DNA of 64,000 nucleotides. Source: Bartonella vinsonii subsp. arupensis OK-94-513 (GTDB lineage Bacteria; Pseudomonadota; Alphaproteobacteria; Rhizobiales; Rhizobiaceae). Below, piece after piece: positions 8,804-18,416 of the stretch (position 1 is its first letter; each line of letters begins with the position of its first letter). The stretch spans positions 488,487-552,486 of the forward strand of contig NZ_JH725037.1 of NCBI RefSeq assembly GCF_000278235.1, written 5' to 3'. The notes beneath the pieces are model-generated. The model saw nothing but the letters and a program-made list of their open reading frames with translations, was not told where the DNA came from and did no database searches. The translations under genes were made by a program, and so were the position numbers.

Positions 8804-9954
8804 ATGTTCTCTCAATTGACATCACTACGGAAAAGTCTTTCTTTGAGCACTTTGCTTTGCGGGCTATTTTGTCTTGTTCTGGTACTTATTTACAGCTCAC
8901 TCTGGTTTTTTTTTCACGTAAAATAGAGGATCATATTTCCAATCTATTCGCTAAGGCCTCTGCTCATGATATGACGCTTGTGTGCGAGCATTTGGATAAG
9001 AATGGTTATCCGTTGCGTATTGGTGTTGTTTGTGATCAATTTCAGTTCGTTTGGCCTTTGCACGGGATTTCCCTATCAACGGAACGTTTAACGGTTGGTG
9101 CACCAATTTATGCTCCTCATTTTGTAGAGTTTAATGTTCATTCCCCTACATCAATTGTTTTTTCTGGAAAAACGCCTATCGCATCACACTGGCGCAATCT
9201 AGTGATTGAAACAGAACCTTATTGGAGAACGGGGAAGACATTTAAACTGATGGTTGAAGGGCTTGAAATTTCCACCATCGCCTCTTTTGAGGAACAAAAA
9301 CCTCAAGAAAAATTGGAACCACAAACGAAAAACAAAAATACAATGCAGGAAAAGGCTGGAGAGCAAACATCTTTAACAGATGTTCAAGATGTGATTGTGC
9401 CTTTATTAAATCAAGAGAATGTGCCCCAAAAAATAACAGCAGAATTTTTTCGACTCGATCTTAAACATGAAAAGAATCATTTATCGGGGCATATTACTTT
9501 CGATGATTTTGATTCTTCTCTGTTGTTTGCACCTTATTTTGTTGATTTTCCAAAAATTGATGGCAATTTGAAATGGATTTTCAATGATATGGGTCATTTA
9601 TTTGAAAATGGAAAAGACAGTTGGAAAAAGCACTTATATGGGAAAAGTGGACTTTTAGAGCACGGTGAGTTGATTTTTCATACAGGTGGCGTATTGCGTG
9701 TCAGTGGACCTTTTTCCTTTGATGATGAAGGATATTTAACAGCAAACTTTGAGCTTGTCTTTGTGAAGCATATGGAGCTTCTTACGACTCTGCAGCGTTT
9801 GTTTCCTGAGCAAGCTAACAATCTGCAAGCTTTATTTTTTGTTTTGGGTGTGATGCCTAAAAGTGCAGATGGTAACCCCGTTCTCCCCTTGGTGATTACC
9901 CATGGATGGGCAAAATTAGGGTTTTTAAAACTAGGACGCATTACTCCACTTTAA
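8804..9954 (+). pseudogene. DUF2125 family protein, frameshifted at a run of nine T
   Basis: Two frames together make one DUF2125 protein. The ATG at 8804 opens a frame with a signal anchor (LLCGLFCLVLVLIYSSLWFF) that stops at TAG just after a T9 run at about 8905-8914. The rest, from IEDHISNLF on, is in the next frame and runs to 9954; there it shows the DUF2125 pattern GYPLRIGVVCDQF and the ending PLVITHGWAKLGFLKLGRITPL. Adding one T (ten in all) would join the frames into about 383 residues. The downstream frame alone could start only at TTG 8857 and would lack the membrane anchor. This may be a real null allele, a switchable tract, a gene rescued by polymerase slippage, or a sequencing error. 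The family is periplasmic and of unknown function. Confidence 0.8.
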
Positions 9955-10171
9955 GTTTAAGTTGTATCTTAAAGTTATGCCATCAATCTACCTGCTAAAA
10001 TAAAGTCTTTTAAGTTCTCTGCCTCAAAATGTAAATGGCAACCAGATTTTCCCCTTGGTTATTCCCCCATGGATGGGAGAAATGAGGGTTTAAAAACTTA
10101 GCTGTCTTGCTTTATTCTAAGTCTGAGGTGTATTTTAAAGTTGCGCAATCATCCCTGCTGCGAAAGTAAAT
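9869..10171. repeat. decayed tandem duplication across the DUF2125 / glutamate dehydrogenase 3' ends
   Basis: Two direct copies offset by about 166 bases: about 9869-9998 and about 10035-10171. Shared blocks include CCCCTTGG, CCATGGATGGG, AGGGTTT, TTTTAAAGTT (copy 2) against TCTTAAAGTT (copy 1), and ATC..CCTGCT. Copy 1 supplies the real end of the DUF2125 gene followed by a ruined end of the dehydrogenase gene. Copy 2 supplies a ruined DUF2125 end followed by the real dehydrogenase end. Similarity by eye is about three bases in four. Confidence 0.8.
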
Positions 10172-13100
10172 CGAGAAATATTAAGATCATTTTCAATGAG
10201 AGCACCAATGCGATTTGTTACATTGTGAATTTGGTCTTCTTTTGTTTGGCTCCAAGCTGCGAACGGATCTTCCTTTGCTCCATAATCTTTCAGGATTTTC
10301 ATAACAATTTTTCGTAAGCTTTCAGCAATGTTTTCTTTAGCTTGGCTTAAGGCCATACTATCATAATAATCAAGTACAGGAATTGTTCGACTTGCTTCAT
10401 TAATGCGGTTTATACGGATGATTTGAGCAAGTGAGAAATAAATCTCTGCGGTTTTAATAAGATCACTGTTGCTTTGTTTTGCAATAAAAGAAATGTCACA
10501 AATTATGGGAGCAGCTTCCAAGAGAGCCAATTGTTTTGCTAAAGCTTCAGCTGCTCCTTCTTCTCTATAATGTATCGTTTTTTCTCTAATTTTTTGATTA
10601 ATATCCTTGTCATTGGAATATGACAGCAGTTTTTCAATAACAGTACGGGCTTGCTTCATTGTTTTCACAAGTTCTTCTAATGGAATCGAAAGATCCATAT
10701 TACGCAATCCCCAATTTGTTGTTTCAAAAAGCATTGACGTAATGGCTGCGTAGAATTTGTTTTGGACAAGACCCGGTATTTTATTATCCAGCTTATCAAT
10801 TTGATCAGATAATTGAGATATTTCAAAACCATCGCACAGTGTGATGAAAACGCGAATAATATTTTCAATCTTTTGTTCTGTTGCATCTTGGAGGCGATTA
10901 ACAAAAGTAGGTCCACCGCGATTCACAATATCATTGGCGATGAGAGTTGCAATAATATTACGACGTAATTGATGATGAATGATTTCTTTCTCAAAGTTTG
11001 TTTGAGTTTGCGTTGGAAAATAGTGCAACAAAATTGTATCAAAATAACGCTCATCCACAATGGGGCTGTGGGCGATTTCTTCTTTGAGGGTTAATTTAGC
11101 ATATGCCAAAAGAACGGCGAGTTCTGGACGCAGAAGTCCTTGGCCTTGTGTTGTTCTTTGCCGCAAAGTTTGTTCATCAGGGAGAATTTCAACTCTGCGA
11201 TCTAAAAGTTTTTTCTGTTCCAAATCATGCATAAAGCGTATTTGATAAGGCAAATCCGAAACACTTTGGCTTTCAGCTAAAGAAAGAGCAAGGGGTTGTA
11301 GATAATTGTTGCGTAGAACTAATTGTTCAACTTGTGGAGTCATTTCTTTCAAGAGTTCATTACGAGCTTCGCGTGTAAGCGTTTTTGCTCGAAGTGCTGA
11401 TGCTAGAACAATTTTGATATTGACCTCAACATCTGAACAATTAACACCTGCGGAGTTATCAATGGCGTCCGTATTGCAACGCCCTCCATTTAAGACATAT
11501 TCAATCCGACCACGTTGTGTAACACCAAGATTAGCTCCTTCACCAATGACTTTTGCACGAACTTGGTCACCAGTAATGCGTATTGCATCATTTGCACGAT
11601 CCCCTACTTGTGCATCCGTTTCTGTTGTTGCACGGATATAAGTGCCAATGCCGCCAAACCACAAAAGATCAACGGGTGCTTTGAGAAGTGCAGAGATAAT
11701 TTCAAAGGGGGTTCCGGTTTGTTTTTCAAAACCAATAGCTTGTGCGGCTTCAGGTGAAAGAGTAATGGTTTTCATTGTGCGTGAGAAAATACCACCGCCC
11801 TTTGATAATTTTGTTTGATCGTAGTCCTGCCAACTTGAACGAGGAAGTTGAAAGAGACGCATACGCTCTGCATAGCTTTCAGTTATGTTTGGATTTGGGT
11901 CGATAAAGATATCGCGGTGATCAAAGGCAGCAATAAGTTTTGTTTGTTTGGAAAGAAGCATTCCATTGCCAAAAACATCACCAGACATATCACCAACACC
12001 AATACAGGTGAAGGGAGTTGTTTGAATATCATGATCAAATGATTCTCGAAAATGTCTTTTAACCGCTTCCCACGCACCTTTCGCTGTAATTCCAATGGCT
12101 TTGTGGTCATAGCCTGCTGAACCTCCAGAGGCAAAAGCATCATCAAGCCAAAAATGATTCGCTTGGCTGAGAGCGTTGGCTGTATCAGAAAATGTTGCTG
12201 TGCCTTTATCTGCAGCAACAACAAAATAAGGATCGTGTCCATCATGACAGATGATATTGTGTGGATTGCTTATTTTGCCATTAACCAGATTGTCGGTGAT
12301 GGAAAGCAAAGCCGTGATAAAGTCAATATAAGCTTGTCGTGCAGCTTCTATTACGACAGCACGGTCATTCGTTTGAGGAAGGCGATGAGGATAAAACCCC
12401 CCTTTTGCGCCAACAGGAACGATAACAGCATTTTTAACCTGTTGAGCTTTGACTAAGCTCAAGACTTCAGTGCGATAATCGAGTGCACGATCAGACCAAC
12501 GAATTCCGCCACGAGCAATAGGACCAAAACGCAAATGAACCCCTTCAACTTCTGGTCCATAAACAAAAATTTCCCGATAGGGACGCGGTTCAGGCAAACC
12601 TTCAATTTGGCGAGGGTCTAATTTGGTTGCTAAAATACGCCGTGGGGTGCTATCTTGAAGGGGGGTAAAGGCATTGGTTCGTAAACTTGCCTCAATAAGA
12701 TTACGATAACGGCGTAAAATGAGATCATCATCTAGCCCTGATACATTTTGTAATTTTTCTTCAATGCGTTGTTGAATGATCTGTTGATTTTCTTCCCGCT
12801 CTTTTTCTGTATGGCTTTGATGAAATTTCAAATGAAATAAAGAATAAAGATCTTGGGTAATATCAGGGTAAGCGTTTAAAGTTTGAGCAACGCGATCTTG
12901 TGAGTAAGGAATTCCGGCTTGTTGGAGATATCGTCCATAATGGCGCAAAATGACAATCTCACGCCAATCAAGCGCTGCTGTTTGGGTTAAAGCATTAAAG
13001 GCGTCATTATCAGCATTCTGAGACCAAATTGCTTCGAATGTTTCGGCATGCTTTTGATTGTTTTTGTCAAAATCGATACAGAGTTGGAAAGCGCTTTCTA

Positions 13101-14823
13101 GTTGCATATCATGAAGGTACACAGAGTGTCCGTTGCTATCTGGTAATTCAAGCGTTTGTTCAGCAATGACCCGAAAACCCATATTTTCAAGAAGTGGTAC
13201 ACGTTTGGAAAGGGCAAGAGCTTCGTGGCGGTGAAAAAGCCGCAGAGAAATATTTCGTTTTTCTTTTTTGTGTGCATAATAAAAAGTGACGAAAAGAGGC
13301 TTTTTATCATTAAGACTTAAAATATGACCTGCATCTTCAATGGCGTCTTCAGCGGAAAATAAATCACGGTAGCTGTTGGGAAATTGGCTAGCCAGACGCA
13401 TTTGTTGGTCTGTCGCTTTGCGGGTTTGAGCTATGGTTTGAACACTGTCTTCCCAACTTTGTGCTATGGAACGAACGTTTTCCTCAAGTGTCATGCGCTC
13501 AATAATAGGGGCACTTTCGCTTCCTTTACGATGGATGATATAATGGACGCGGATGAGTGTGCTTTCTAAAAATAGCGGATAGGATTCAAAAAAATCACCT
13601 TTATAAGTTTCAACAAAATATTCGCCAATTTTTTCGCGAATGTTGCTGCTATATTGATCACGGGGCACATAGACAAGGATAGAAACAAAACGTCCAAAAG
13701 AATCAGTATGTGCAAGAACGCGTAGACGAGGACGTTCGTCTAATTGTAAGATCAGTTTGGCATTTTCTGTTAATGTTTCAACGTCGGAGCGAAACATTTC
13801 GTCTCTTGGATAGGTTTCTAAAACACTGATGAGTGCTTTCCCAGAATAGTCTGCGCGGTTGTATCCAAGGCGTTGAATGATGGTTTTGGCTTTTTCTTTT
13901 AAGAAAGGAATTTGCAAAATAGAACGCGTATAAGCTGAGGAGGTAAATAATCCTACAATACGTAATTCTCCACACAGCTTGTCTTCTTTATCAAAGATTT
14001 TAAGACCAATATAATCGAGCCAAACAGGACGATGAATTTTTGAGCGACTGTTCGCTTTTGTTACAATAAGCAAATTATCGCTTTCCATAAAGGATAAGAT
14101 TTCTTGGGGGGGTTCTTCCACGCGTGCATCACCAATAATGCGGATAGAGGCATCTGTAAGAATACCAAGCTCAACATCACTTGCTATAAAGGCTTTTGTG
14201 GGTTCTTGGTTTTTGATAAAATGATAAGTGCGCATGCCAAGAAAGATGAAATTATTGTCCATCAACCAGTTAAGGAATTCAATGGCTTTTTCGCCCTCTT
14301 GTTTGTAGTGCTGTGGGAGGCTTGTTTGATAGGCATGAATATGCTTTTCGACTTCTTCAAGCATAGATTTCCAGTCTTGTACAGCGGCATTGACCTGTTC
14401 AAGGACGAGGGCAAGCTCCTCTTTGAGTTTTTGTATTTGCTGTTCGTTTAAAGACTCGATGTGAATTTGCATCAGGCTGATGCGCTGTCCGGAGACACAA
14501 TCAAGAACGGGGTGCGCAATCAAATAAATATGATTTTTGTTCTGATTGAAGACATTCAAAATAGAATCGAGCAAGAAGGGCTTGTTATCGTTTACGAGCG
14601 TGATGACAGTTATAGGTTTATTGTTACGGGTCAAATTTTGTTCAAAACAAATGATTGTTTTTCCTGCTTGGTGGAGATTAAAAGCCTCAACAGCAGAGGT
14701 TGCGGCTTTTTGGAGTTCTTTGTTTTCGTAACAAGCGATATCTTCTTTATCGGTATGAGCAAAAAGGATTTGTTCTATTTTATCTTGATTGTTTTTTGTT
14801 TCTGATGCTTTTTGTTGTAACAC
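10135..14823 (-). CDS. NAD-specific glutamate dehydrogenase, large (180 kDa) type
   Basis: This enzyme oxidatively deaminates glutamate to 2-oxoglutarate and ammonia with NAD, feeding amino-acid carbon to the TCA cycle. At 1562 residues it has the usual size of the L-GDH180 family. The N-terminal half contains ACT-like regulatory segments. The catalytic region begins near residue 760 with GPIARGGIRWSDR and includes the lysine motif PVGAKGGF. Nucleotide-binding and GDH signatures follow (FASGGSAGYDHKAIGITAKG, CIGVGDMSGDVFGNGML). The start is GTG 14823 with GGGAAG eight bases upstream. The gene is intact; its last codons lie in the second copy of a small tandem duplication. Confidence 0.96.
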   Translation of the reverse strand: MLQQKASETKNNQDKIEQILFAHTDKEDIACYENKELQKAATSAVEAFNLHQAGKTIICFEQNLTRNNKPITVITLVNDNKPFLLDSILNVFNQNKNHIYLIAHPVLDCVSGQRISLMQIHIESLNEQQIQKLKEELALVLEQVNAAVQDWKSMLEEVEKHIHAYQTSLPQHYKQEGEKAIEFLNWLMDNNFIFLGMRTYHFIKNQEPTKAFIASDVELGILTDASIRIIGDARVEEPPQEILSFMESDNLLIVTKANSRSKIHRPVWLDYIGLKIFDKEDKLCGELRIVGLFTSSAYTRSILQIPFLKEKAKTIIQRLGYNRADYSGKALISVLETYPRDEMFRSDVETLTENAKLILQLDERPRLRVLAHTDSFGRFVSILVYVPRDQYSSNIREKIGEYFVETYKGDFFESYPLFLESTLIRVHYIIHRKGSESAPIIERMTLEENVRSIAQSWEDSVQTIAQTRKATDQQMRLASQFPNSYRDLFSAEDAIEDAGHILSLNDKKPLFVTFYYAHKKEKRNISLRLFHRHEALALSKRVPLLENMGFRVIAEQTLELPDSNGHSVYLHDMQLESAFQLCIDFDKNNQKHAETFEAIWSQNADNDAFNALTQTAALDWREIVILRHYGRYLQQAGIPYSQDRVAQTLNAYPDITQDLYSLFHLKFHQSHTEKEREENQQIIQQRIEEKLQNVSGLDDDLILRRYRNLIEASLRTNAFTPLQDSTPRRILATKLDPRQIEGLPEPRPYREIFVYGPEVEGVHLRFGPIARGGIRWSDRALDYRTEVLSLVKAQQVKNAVIVPVGAKGGFYPHRLPQTNDRAVVIEAARQAYIDFITALLSITDNLVNGKISNPHNIICHDGHDPYFVVAADKGTATFSDTANALSQANHFWLDDAFASGGSAGYDHKAIGITAKGAWEAVKRHFRESFDHDIQTTPFTCIGVGDMSGDVFGNGMLLSKQTKLIAAFDHRDIFIDPNPNITESYAERMRLFQLPRSSWQDYDQTKLSKGGGIFSRTMKTITLSPEAAQAIGFEKQTGTPFEIISALLKAPVDLLWFGGIGTYIRATTETDAQVGDRANDAIRITGDQVRAKVIGEGANLGVTQRGRIEYVLNGGRCNTDAIDNSAGVNCSDVEVNIKIVLASALRAKTLTREARNELLKEMTPQVEQLVLRNNYLQPLALSLAESQSVSDLPYQIRFMHDLEQKKLLDRRVEILPDEQTLRQRTTQGQGLLRPELAVLLAYAKLTLKEEIAHSPIVDERYFDTILLHYFPTQTQTNFEKEIIHHQLRRNIIATLIANDIVNRGGPTFVNRLQDATEQKIENIIRVFITLCDGFEISQLSDQIDKLDNKIPGLVQNKFYAAITSMLFETTNWGLRNMDLSIPLEELVKTMKQARTVIEKLLSYSNDKDINQKIREKTIHYREEGAAEALAKQLALLEAAPIICDISFIAKQSNSDLIKTAEIYFSLAQIIRINRINEASRTIPVLDYYDSMALSQAKENIAESLRKIVMKILKDYGAKEDPFAAWSQTKEDQIHNVTNRIGALIENDLNISRFTFAAGMIAQL

Positions 14824-15079
14824 AATAATCTTCCCTTTTTGCTCTTAGGGGTCTTTTCTTCATGGAAGTAGACCATTATATCATTTTTTGCACTGTAACA
14901 CCTTCTGCCTAAAGAGAATAGTTATTTATTCGGGGAAAGGTAAACTTGTTTCTTCTATTTCATAGTAATAATTTGTTATCTTAAGGGAGTAATTGTGCAT
15001 GGATGAAAGGATATTTTTAGTATTTTTATATGTTAAGAATCTATTTTATATAAAGAGACAAAATGAAAGTAAGTAAAGA

Positions 15080-15724
15080 ATGACGCATTTGCCAGAAAGA
15101 CTTTTAAGCGGTTATCGGTCCTTTATAAAAAATCATTTTTCATATAAAATGGCACATTATCAACAATTGGCGCTTGAAGGGCAGAAACCTGAAGTTTTGG
15201 TTATTGCATGTTGTGATTCGCGCGCAGTGCCAGAAACGATTTTTGATGCCAAGCCTGGTGAAATTTTTACACTGCGCAATGTGGCAAATTTAGTCCCGCC
15301 TTTTTCTCCTGATAACCAATATCATGCAACATCTGCAGCTCTTGAATATGCTGTACAATTGCTTGAAGTTAAGCATATTGTTGTTTTTGGTCATGCGCAT
15401 TGTGGAGGGGTGAGTACTGCTCTTAAAGAGACGTGCAAGTCTTTATCATCAAAAGATTTTATTGGTCAATGGATTGACCTTTTAGCACCAGCAGCGCAAA
15501 TAGTTGTGAGCAATAAATCATTGACTGTTCCAGAACAGCAGATCGCATTAGAGCAGCTTTCTATTTATCATTCGTTGAGAAATTTAGAAACATTTCCATG
15601 GATAAAGACCCGCAAAGATCAGGGTGTTTTGACATTACACGGAGTTTGGTTTGATATCTCAAGCGGTGAATTGTGGAGTATAGAACAAGATACAAGTTGT
15701 TTTGTGCGTGTTGAGGTTGGGTAA
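15080..15724 (+). CDS. beta-class carbonic anhydrase
   Basis: A cytoplasmic zinc enzyme interconverting CO2 and bicarbonate. The 214-residue protein shows all beta-class residues: CCDSR with Cys45, Asp46 and Arg48 near the N-terminus, and the second zinc pair in VVFGHAHCGGV near residues 105-108. The DQGVLTLHGVWFDISSGEL ending is the usual C-terminal strand. The length is normal. It stands alone, with about 250 bases of AT-rich sequence on each side. Confidence 0.95.
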   Translation: MTHLPERLLSGYRSFIKNHFSYKMAHYQQLALEGQKPEVLVIACCDSRAVPETIFDAKPGEIFTLRNVANLVPPFSPDNQYHATSAALEYAVQLLEVKHIVVFGHAHCGGVSTALKETCKSLSSKDFIGQWIDLLAPAAQIVVSNKSLTVPEQQIALEQLSIYHSLRNLETFPWIKTRKDQGVLTLHGVWFDISSGELWSIEQDTSCFVRVEVG

Positions 15725-15860
15725 TTTTTAAAGTGTAAAGTTCTCTTTCTTTTAAAATAAACTTTTAAAAGTAAAACTATTATATGATAAATCTTGACAA
15801 AGGTATGGTTTTATTGTTTGAAAGAACAAGCTTTCAGTGACCAAATTAATTTGGAGCAAC

Positions 15861-15935
15861 CGACTGAGACCCCGTTTAAGGGTATAAAGAGATCTCAGAG
15901 GTCAACATCCGACGGCGCGATGCGCTCTTGGATGT
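15861..15935 (+). promoter_or_regulatory. structured RNA leader of ffh
   Basis: Two adjacent hairpins lie 55 bases before the ffh start. The first (15862-15904) pairs GAC and TGAGA with TCTCA and GGTC around an inner CCC/GGG stem. The second (15905-15935) pairs ACATCC with GGATGT and has an inner GGCGC/GCGCT stem, followed by CATTTTTG. This GC-rich island stands out in AT-rich surroundings. An ffh-associated RNA motif has, as I recall, been proposed in Alphaproteobacteria; I could not check the match. It could act as a cis regulator of ffh or be a separate small RNA. Confidence 0.55.
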
Positions 15936-15990
15936 CATTTTTGTTTGTTTGTTATGCAGCTCTGTTTGTTATGCAGCAATGAGGTAGAGA

Positions 15991-17559
15991 ATGTTTGAAT
16001 CCTTACAAGAACGGCTTGGTTCCATACTGTCTCATTTGACAGGGCGTGGAGCTTTGTCGGATCAGGATGTAGCAGAAGCACTGCGCGAAATTCGTCGTGC
16101 TTTGTTAGAAGCCGATGTTGCGCTTGATGTCGCTCGTTCTTTTACCGATAGGGTTCGTGAAAAAGCTGTTGGAGCCGAAATTGTTAAATCAATTAAACCG
16201 GGCCAAATGGTTGTTAAAATTGTTCATGACGAATTGGTTAATGTCCTTGGAAATGAAGGCGTTTTGAGTGATTTAAATGCACCGGCTCCCGTTGTTATTA
16301 TGATGATTGGTTTGCAAGGTTCCGGAAAAACAACGACAACAGCAAAGCTTGCAAAGCGTTTCACTGACAAACACAATAAAAAAGTTCTTATGGCGTCATT
16401 AGATACACGCCGTCCTGCGGCGCAAGAACAACTGCGCCAATTAGGAGAACAGGCAAAACTTGCAAGTTTACCTATTATTGCAGGGCAGTCTCCCGTCGAT
16501 ATTGCATCACGTGCAGTACAGGCAGCAAAATTGGGCGGTTATGATGTGCTGATTCTTGATACAGCAGGACGTAACCATATTGATGAAGCTTTGATGCTTG
16601 AATTGGCTGAAATTAAAGCTTGTTCCCTTCCTCATGAAATTATGTTGGTTGCTGATAGTCTTACGGGGCAAGACGCTGTTCATCTTGCTCGTTCTTTTGA
16701 TGAGCGTGTGGGAATTACAGGAATTATTTTAACACGTATGGATAGTGATGGCCGGGGTGGTGCCGCTCTTTCAATGCGTGCTGTTACAGGAAAGCCGATT
16801 AAAGCAATTGGAATCGGTGAGAAAATAGATGCTTTGGAGGAGTTTCATCCTCGTCGTATTGCTGATCGTATTCTCGGAATGGGTGATATTGTTTCTTTGG
16901 TTGAAAAAGCTGCTGAAACAATGGATCATGAAAAAGCAGCTGCTTTTGCAAAAAAAATGCAGGCTGGAAAATTTGATCTCAATGATCTTGCAGAACAATT
17001 GCATAAAATGAAAAAACTGGGTGGAATGGGCGGCATTATGGGAATGTTGCCGGGTTTAGGGAAGGTAAAAGATCAAATTGCTGCTGCGGGACTTGATGAC
17101 CGTTTGTTTAATCGTCAATTGGCTATTATTTCGTCTATGACACCTCTAGAGCGCGCTCATCCTGAAGTTTTGAAACATAGCCGCAAGAAACGGATTGCTA
17201 AAGGGTCTGGTACAAGTGCTGCTGATATTAATAAGCTTTTGAAAATGCATCGCCAAATGGCTGATATGGTCAAAGCCATAGGAGGTAAAGGCAAGAGTGG
17301 TTTGATGGGGAAAATGTTCGGAGCACTTGGTTCTAAGATGGGACTTGGTGGTATGGGAGCGGGTGGCGGAGATTCCGGAGCACTCCCTGATTTATCAGGA
17401 TTTGATTCAAAGCAATTTTCAGCATTTCAAAAAAAAATTGAAAGTGGTAATGGGGGCAAGGTCTTACCTGGTCTTCCAGGGCGTGGACTTACATTTCCTG
17501 GTCTTTCCAATAGCAGTGCCGATAGGGGAAATTTTCCTCAGCATCCCAAGAAAAAATAA
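15991..17559 (+). CDS. ffh: signal recognition particle GTPase Ffh (SRP54)
   Basis: Ffh binds 4.5S RNA and signal sequences of nascent membrane proteins and docks them to FtsY at the inner membrane. The 522-residue protein has the N domain (1-90), the G domain with GLQGSGKTTTTAKLAKRF near residue 107, LDTRRPAAQEQL, DTAGR near 190 and the TRMDSDGRGGAALS block. The methionine-rich M domain begins near residue 325 (GKFDLNDLAEQLHKMKKLGG). A Gly/Met-rich tail after residue 430 is longer than in E. coli but usual in this order. It heads an operon with chorismate mutase (24-base gap) and rpsP. Confidence 0.98.
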   Translation: MFESLQERLGSILSHLTGRGALSDQDVAEALREIRRALLEADVALDVARSFTDRVREKAVGAEIVKSIKPGQMVVKIVHDELVNVLGNEGVLSDLNAPAPVVIMMIGLQGSGKTTTTAKLAKRFTDKHNKKVLMASLDTRRPAAQEQLRQLGEQAKLASLPIIAGQSPVDIASRAVQAAKLGGYDVLILDTAGRNHIDEALMLELAEIKACSLPHEIMLVADSLTGQDAVHLARSFDERVGITGIILTRMDSDGRGGAALSMRAVTGKPIKAIGIGEKIDALEEFHPRRIADRILGMGDIVSLVEKAAETMDHEKAAAFAKKMQAGKFDLNDLAEQLHKMKKLGGMGGIMGMLPGLGKVKDQIAAAGLDDRLFNRQLAIISSMTPLERAHPEVLKHSRKKRIAKGSGTSAADINKLLKMHRQMADMVKAIGGKGKSGLMGKMFGALGSKMGLGGMGAGGGDSGALPDLSGFDSKQFSAFQKKIESGNGGKVLPGLPGRGLTFPGLSNSSADRGNFPQHPKKK

Positions 17560-17583
17560 GATGCGGAGAGGGAAGGAAAGATA

Positions 17584-17892
17584 ATGCAGGAAAAAATGTT
17601 GGATGAATTGGCACATTTGCGGGCGTCCATTGATAATTTTGATGCAGCGTTGATTCACATTTTGGCAGAACGGTTTCGTTGTACAAAGGCTGTGGGGCAC
17701 TTAAAAGCCCGTTATGATTTGCCTACAGTTGATCCTCTGCGTGAGCAGAGCCAAGTCGCACGGTTGCGACAATTGGCAAAAGAGAGTCATTTTGATCCCG
17801 ATTTTGCTGAAAGATTTTTGAAGTTTGTCATTAAAGAGGTTGTGCGGCAGCATGAAATTATTGCTGAAGAACAAAAAAGTAAATCAATTTAA
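17584..17892 (+). CDS. chorismate mutase, AroQ class
   Basis: Converts chorismate to prephenate, the branch point to Phe and Tyr. The 102-residue all-helical protein matches the stand-alone AroQ form: LAHLRASIDNFDAALIHILAERF (first helix with the conserved Arg and Asp), a central RCTKAVGHLKARYDLP segment with catalytic Lys, and a last helix FLKFVIKEVVRQHE. It lies between ffh and rpsP, a usual order in this group. Confidence 0.93.
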   Translation: MQEKMLDELAHLRASIDNFDAALIHILAERFRCTKAVGHLKARYDLPTVDPLREQSQVARLRQLAKESHFDPDFAERFLKFVIKEVVRQHEIIAEEQKSKSI

Positions 17893-17925
17893 ACGAAAGC
17901 CAGGACTGACAATAGGAGATAAAAT

Positions 17926-18288
17926 ATGGCATTAAAAATTCGTTTGTCCCGTGGAGGTTCAAAAAAACGTCCTTACTATCATATTGTTGTTGCGGATGTT
18001 CGTAGTCCGCGCGATGGGCGGTTTCTTGAGCGTGTTGGTGCATGGGACCCAATGTTGCCTAAAGATGGACCGCGTGTGAAACTTGATGAAGAACGTATCC
18101 AATATTGGCTTGGCCAAGGGGCGCAGCCAACAGATCGCGTTTTACGATTTTTGGATGCGGCTGGATTGAAAAAGCGTCCAACGCGCAATAATCCGCACAA
18201 AGGTGAGCCTGGCAAAAAAGCACAAGAACGTATAGCTGCTGCAAAGCAAGCTGCTGAAGAAGCTGCTGCTGGAGCAGAAGAAGCGTGA
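17926..18288 (+). CDS. rpsP: 30S ribosomal protein S16
   Basis: S16 binds 16S rRNA during 30S assembly. The 120-residue product starts [20 protein letters not shown] and has the [15 protein letters not shown] and [16 protein letters not shown] blocks. The Ala/Glu-rich tail is typical of alphaproteobacterial S16. AGGAG is well placed 7 bases before ATG. In many bacteria rimM, trmD and rplS follow directly; here they are about 15 kb away. Confidence 0.98.
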   Translation: MALKIRLSRGGSKKRPYYHIVVADVRSPRDGRFLERVGAWDPMLPKDGPRVKLDEERIQYWLGQGAQPTDRVLRFLDAAGLKKRPTRNNPHKGEPGKKAQERIAAAKQAAEEAAAGAEEA

Positions 18289-18346
18289 TTGTTGTTAGAA
18301 TATAATCAGTTGTGCCTTTAAAAGCTTTATAAAGTAATAGTTGTTG

Positions 18347-18371
18347 TCCGTTTTTGTTTATCAAAAACGGA
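18347..18371. terminator. hairpin between convergent rpsP and the DUF1674 gene
   Basis: A perfect 10-bp stem (TCCGTTTTTG / CAAAAACGGA) with a five-base loop lies 58 bases past rpsP and 45 bases past the convergent DUF1674 gene. It may end transcription from both sides, though no long U tract follows. Confidence 0.5.
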
Positions 18372-18416
18372 ACTTCTTTGAAGGGTGTTTGATTTTTTAA
18401 AGTCAATCTTGTTGAT

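Noticed and set aside
11060..11641. Plus-strand open frames opposite the glutamate dehydrogenase gene (for example 11306-11641)
   Set aside because: They are antisense to a strongly conserved coding region, have no ribosome sites and resemble no protein family.
15794..15982. 62-codon frame across the ffh leader
   Set aside because: No ribosome site or family; the sequence is better explained as a structured RNA leader.
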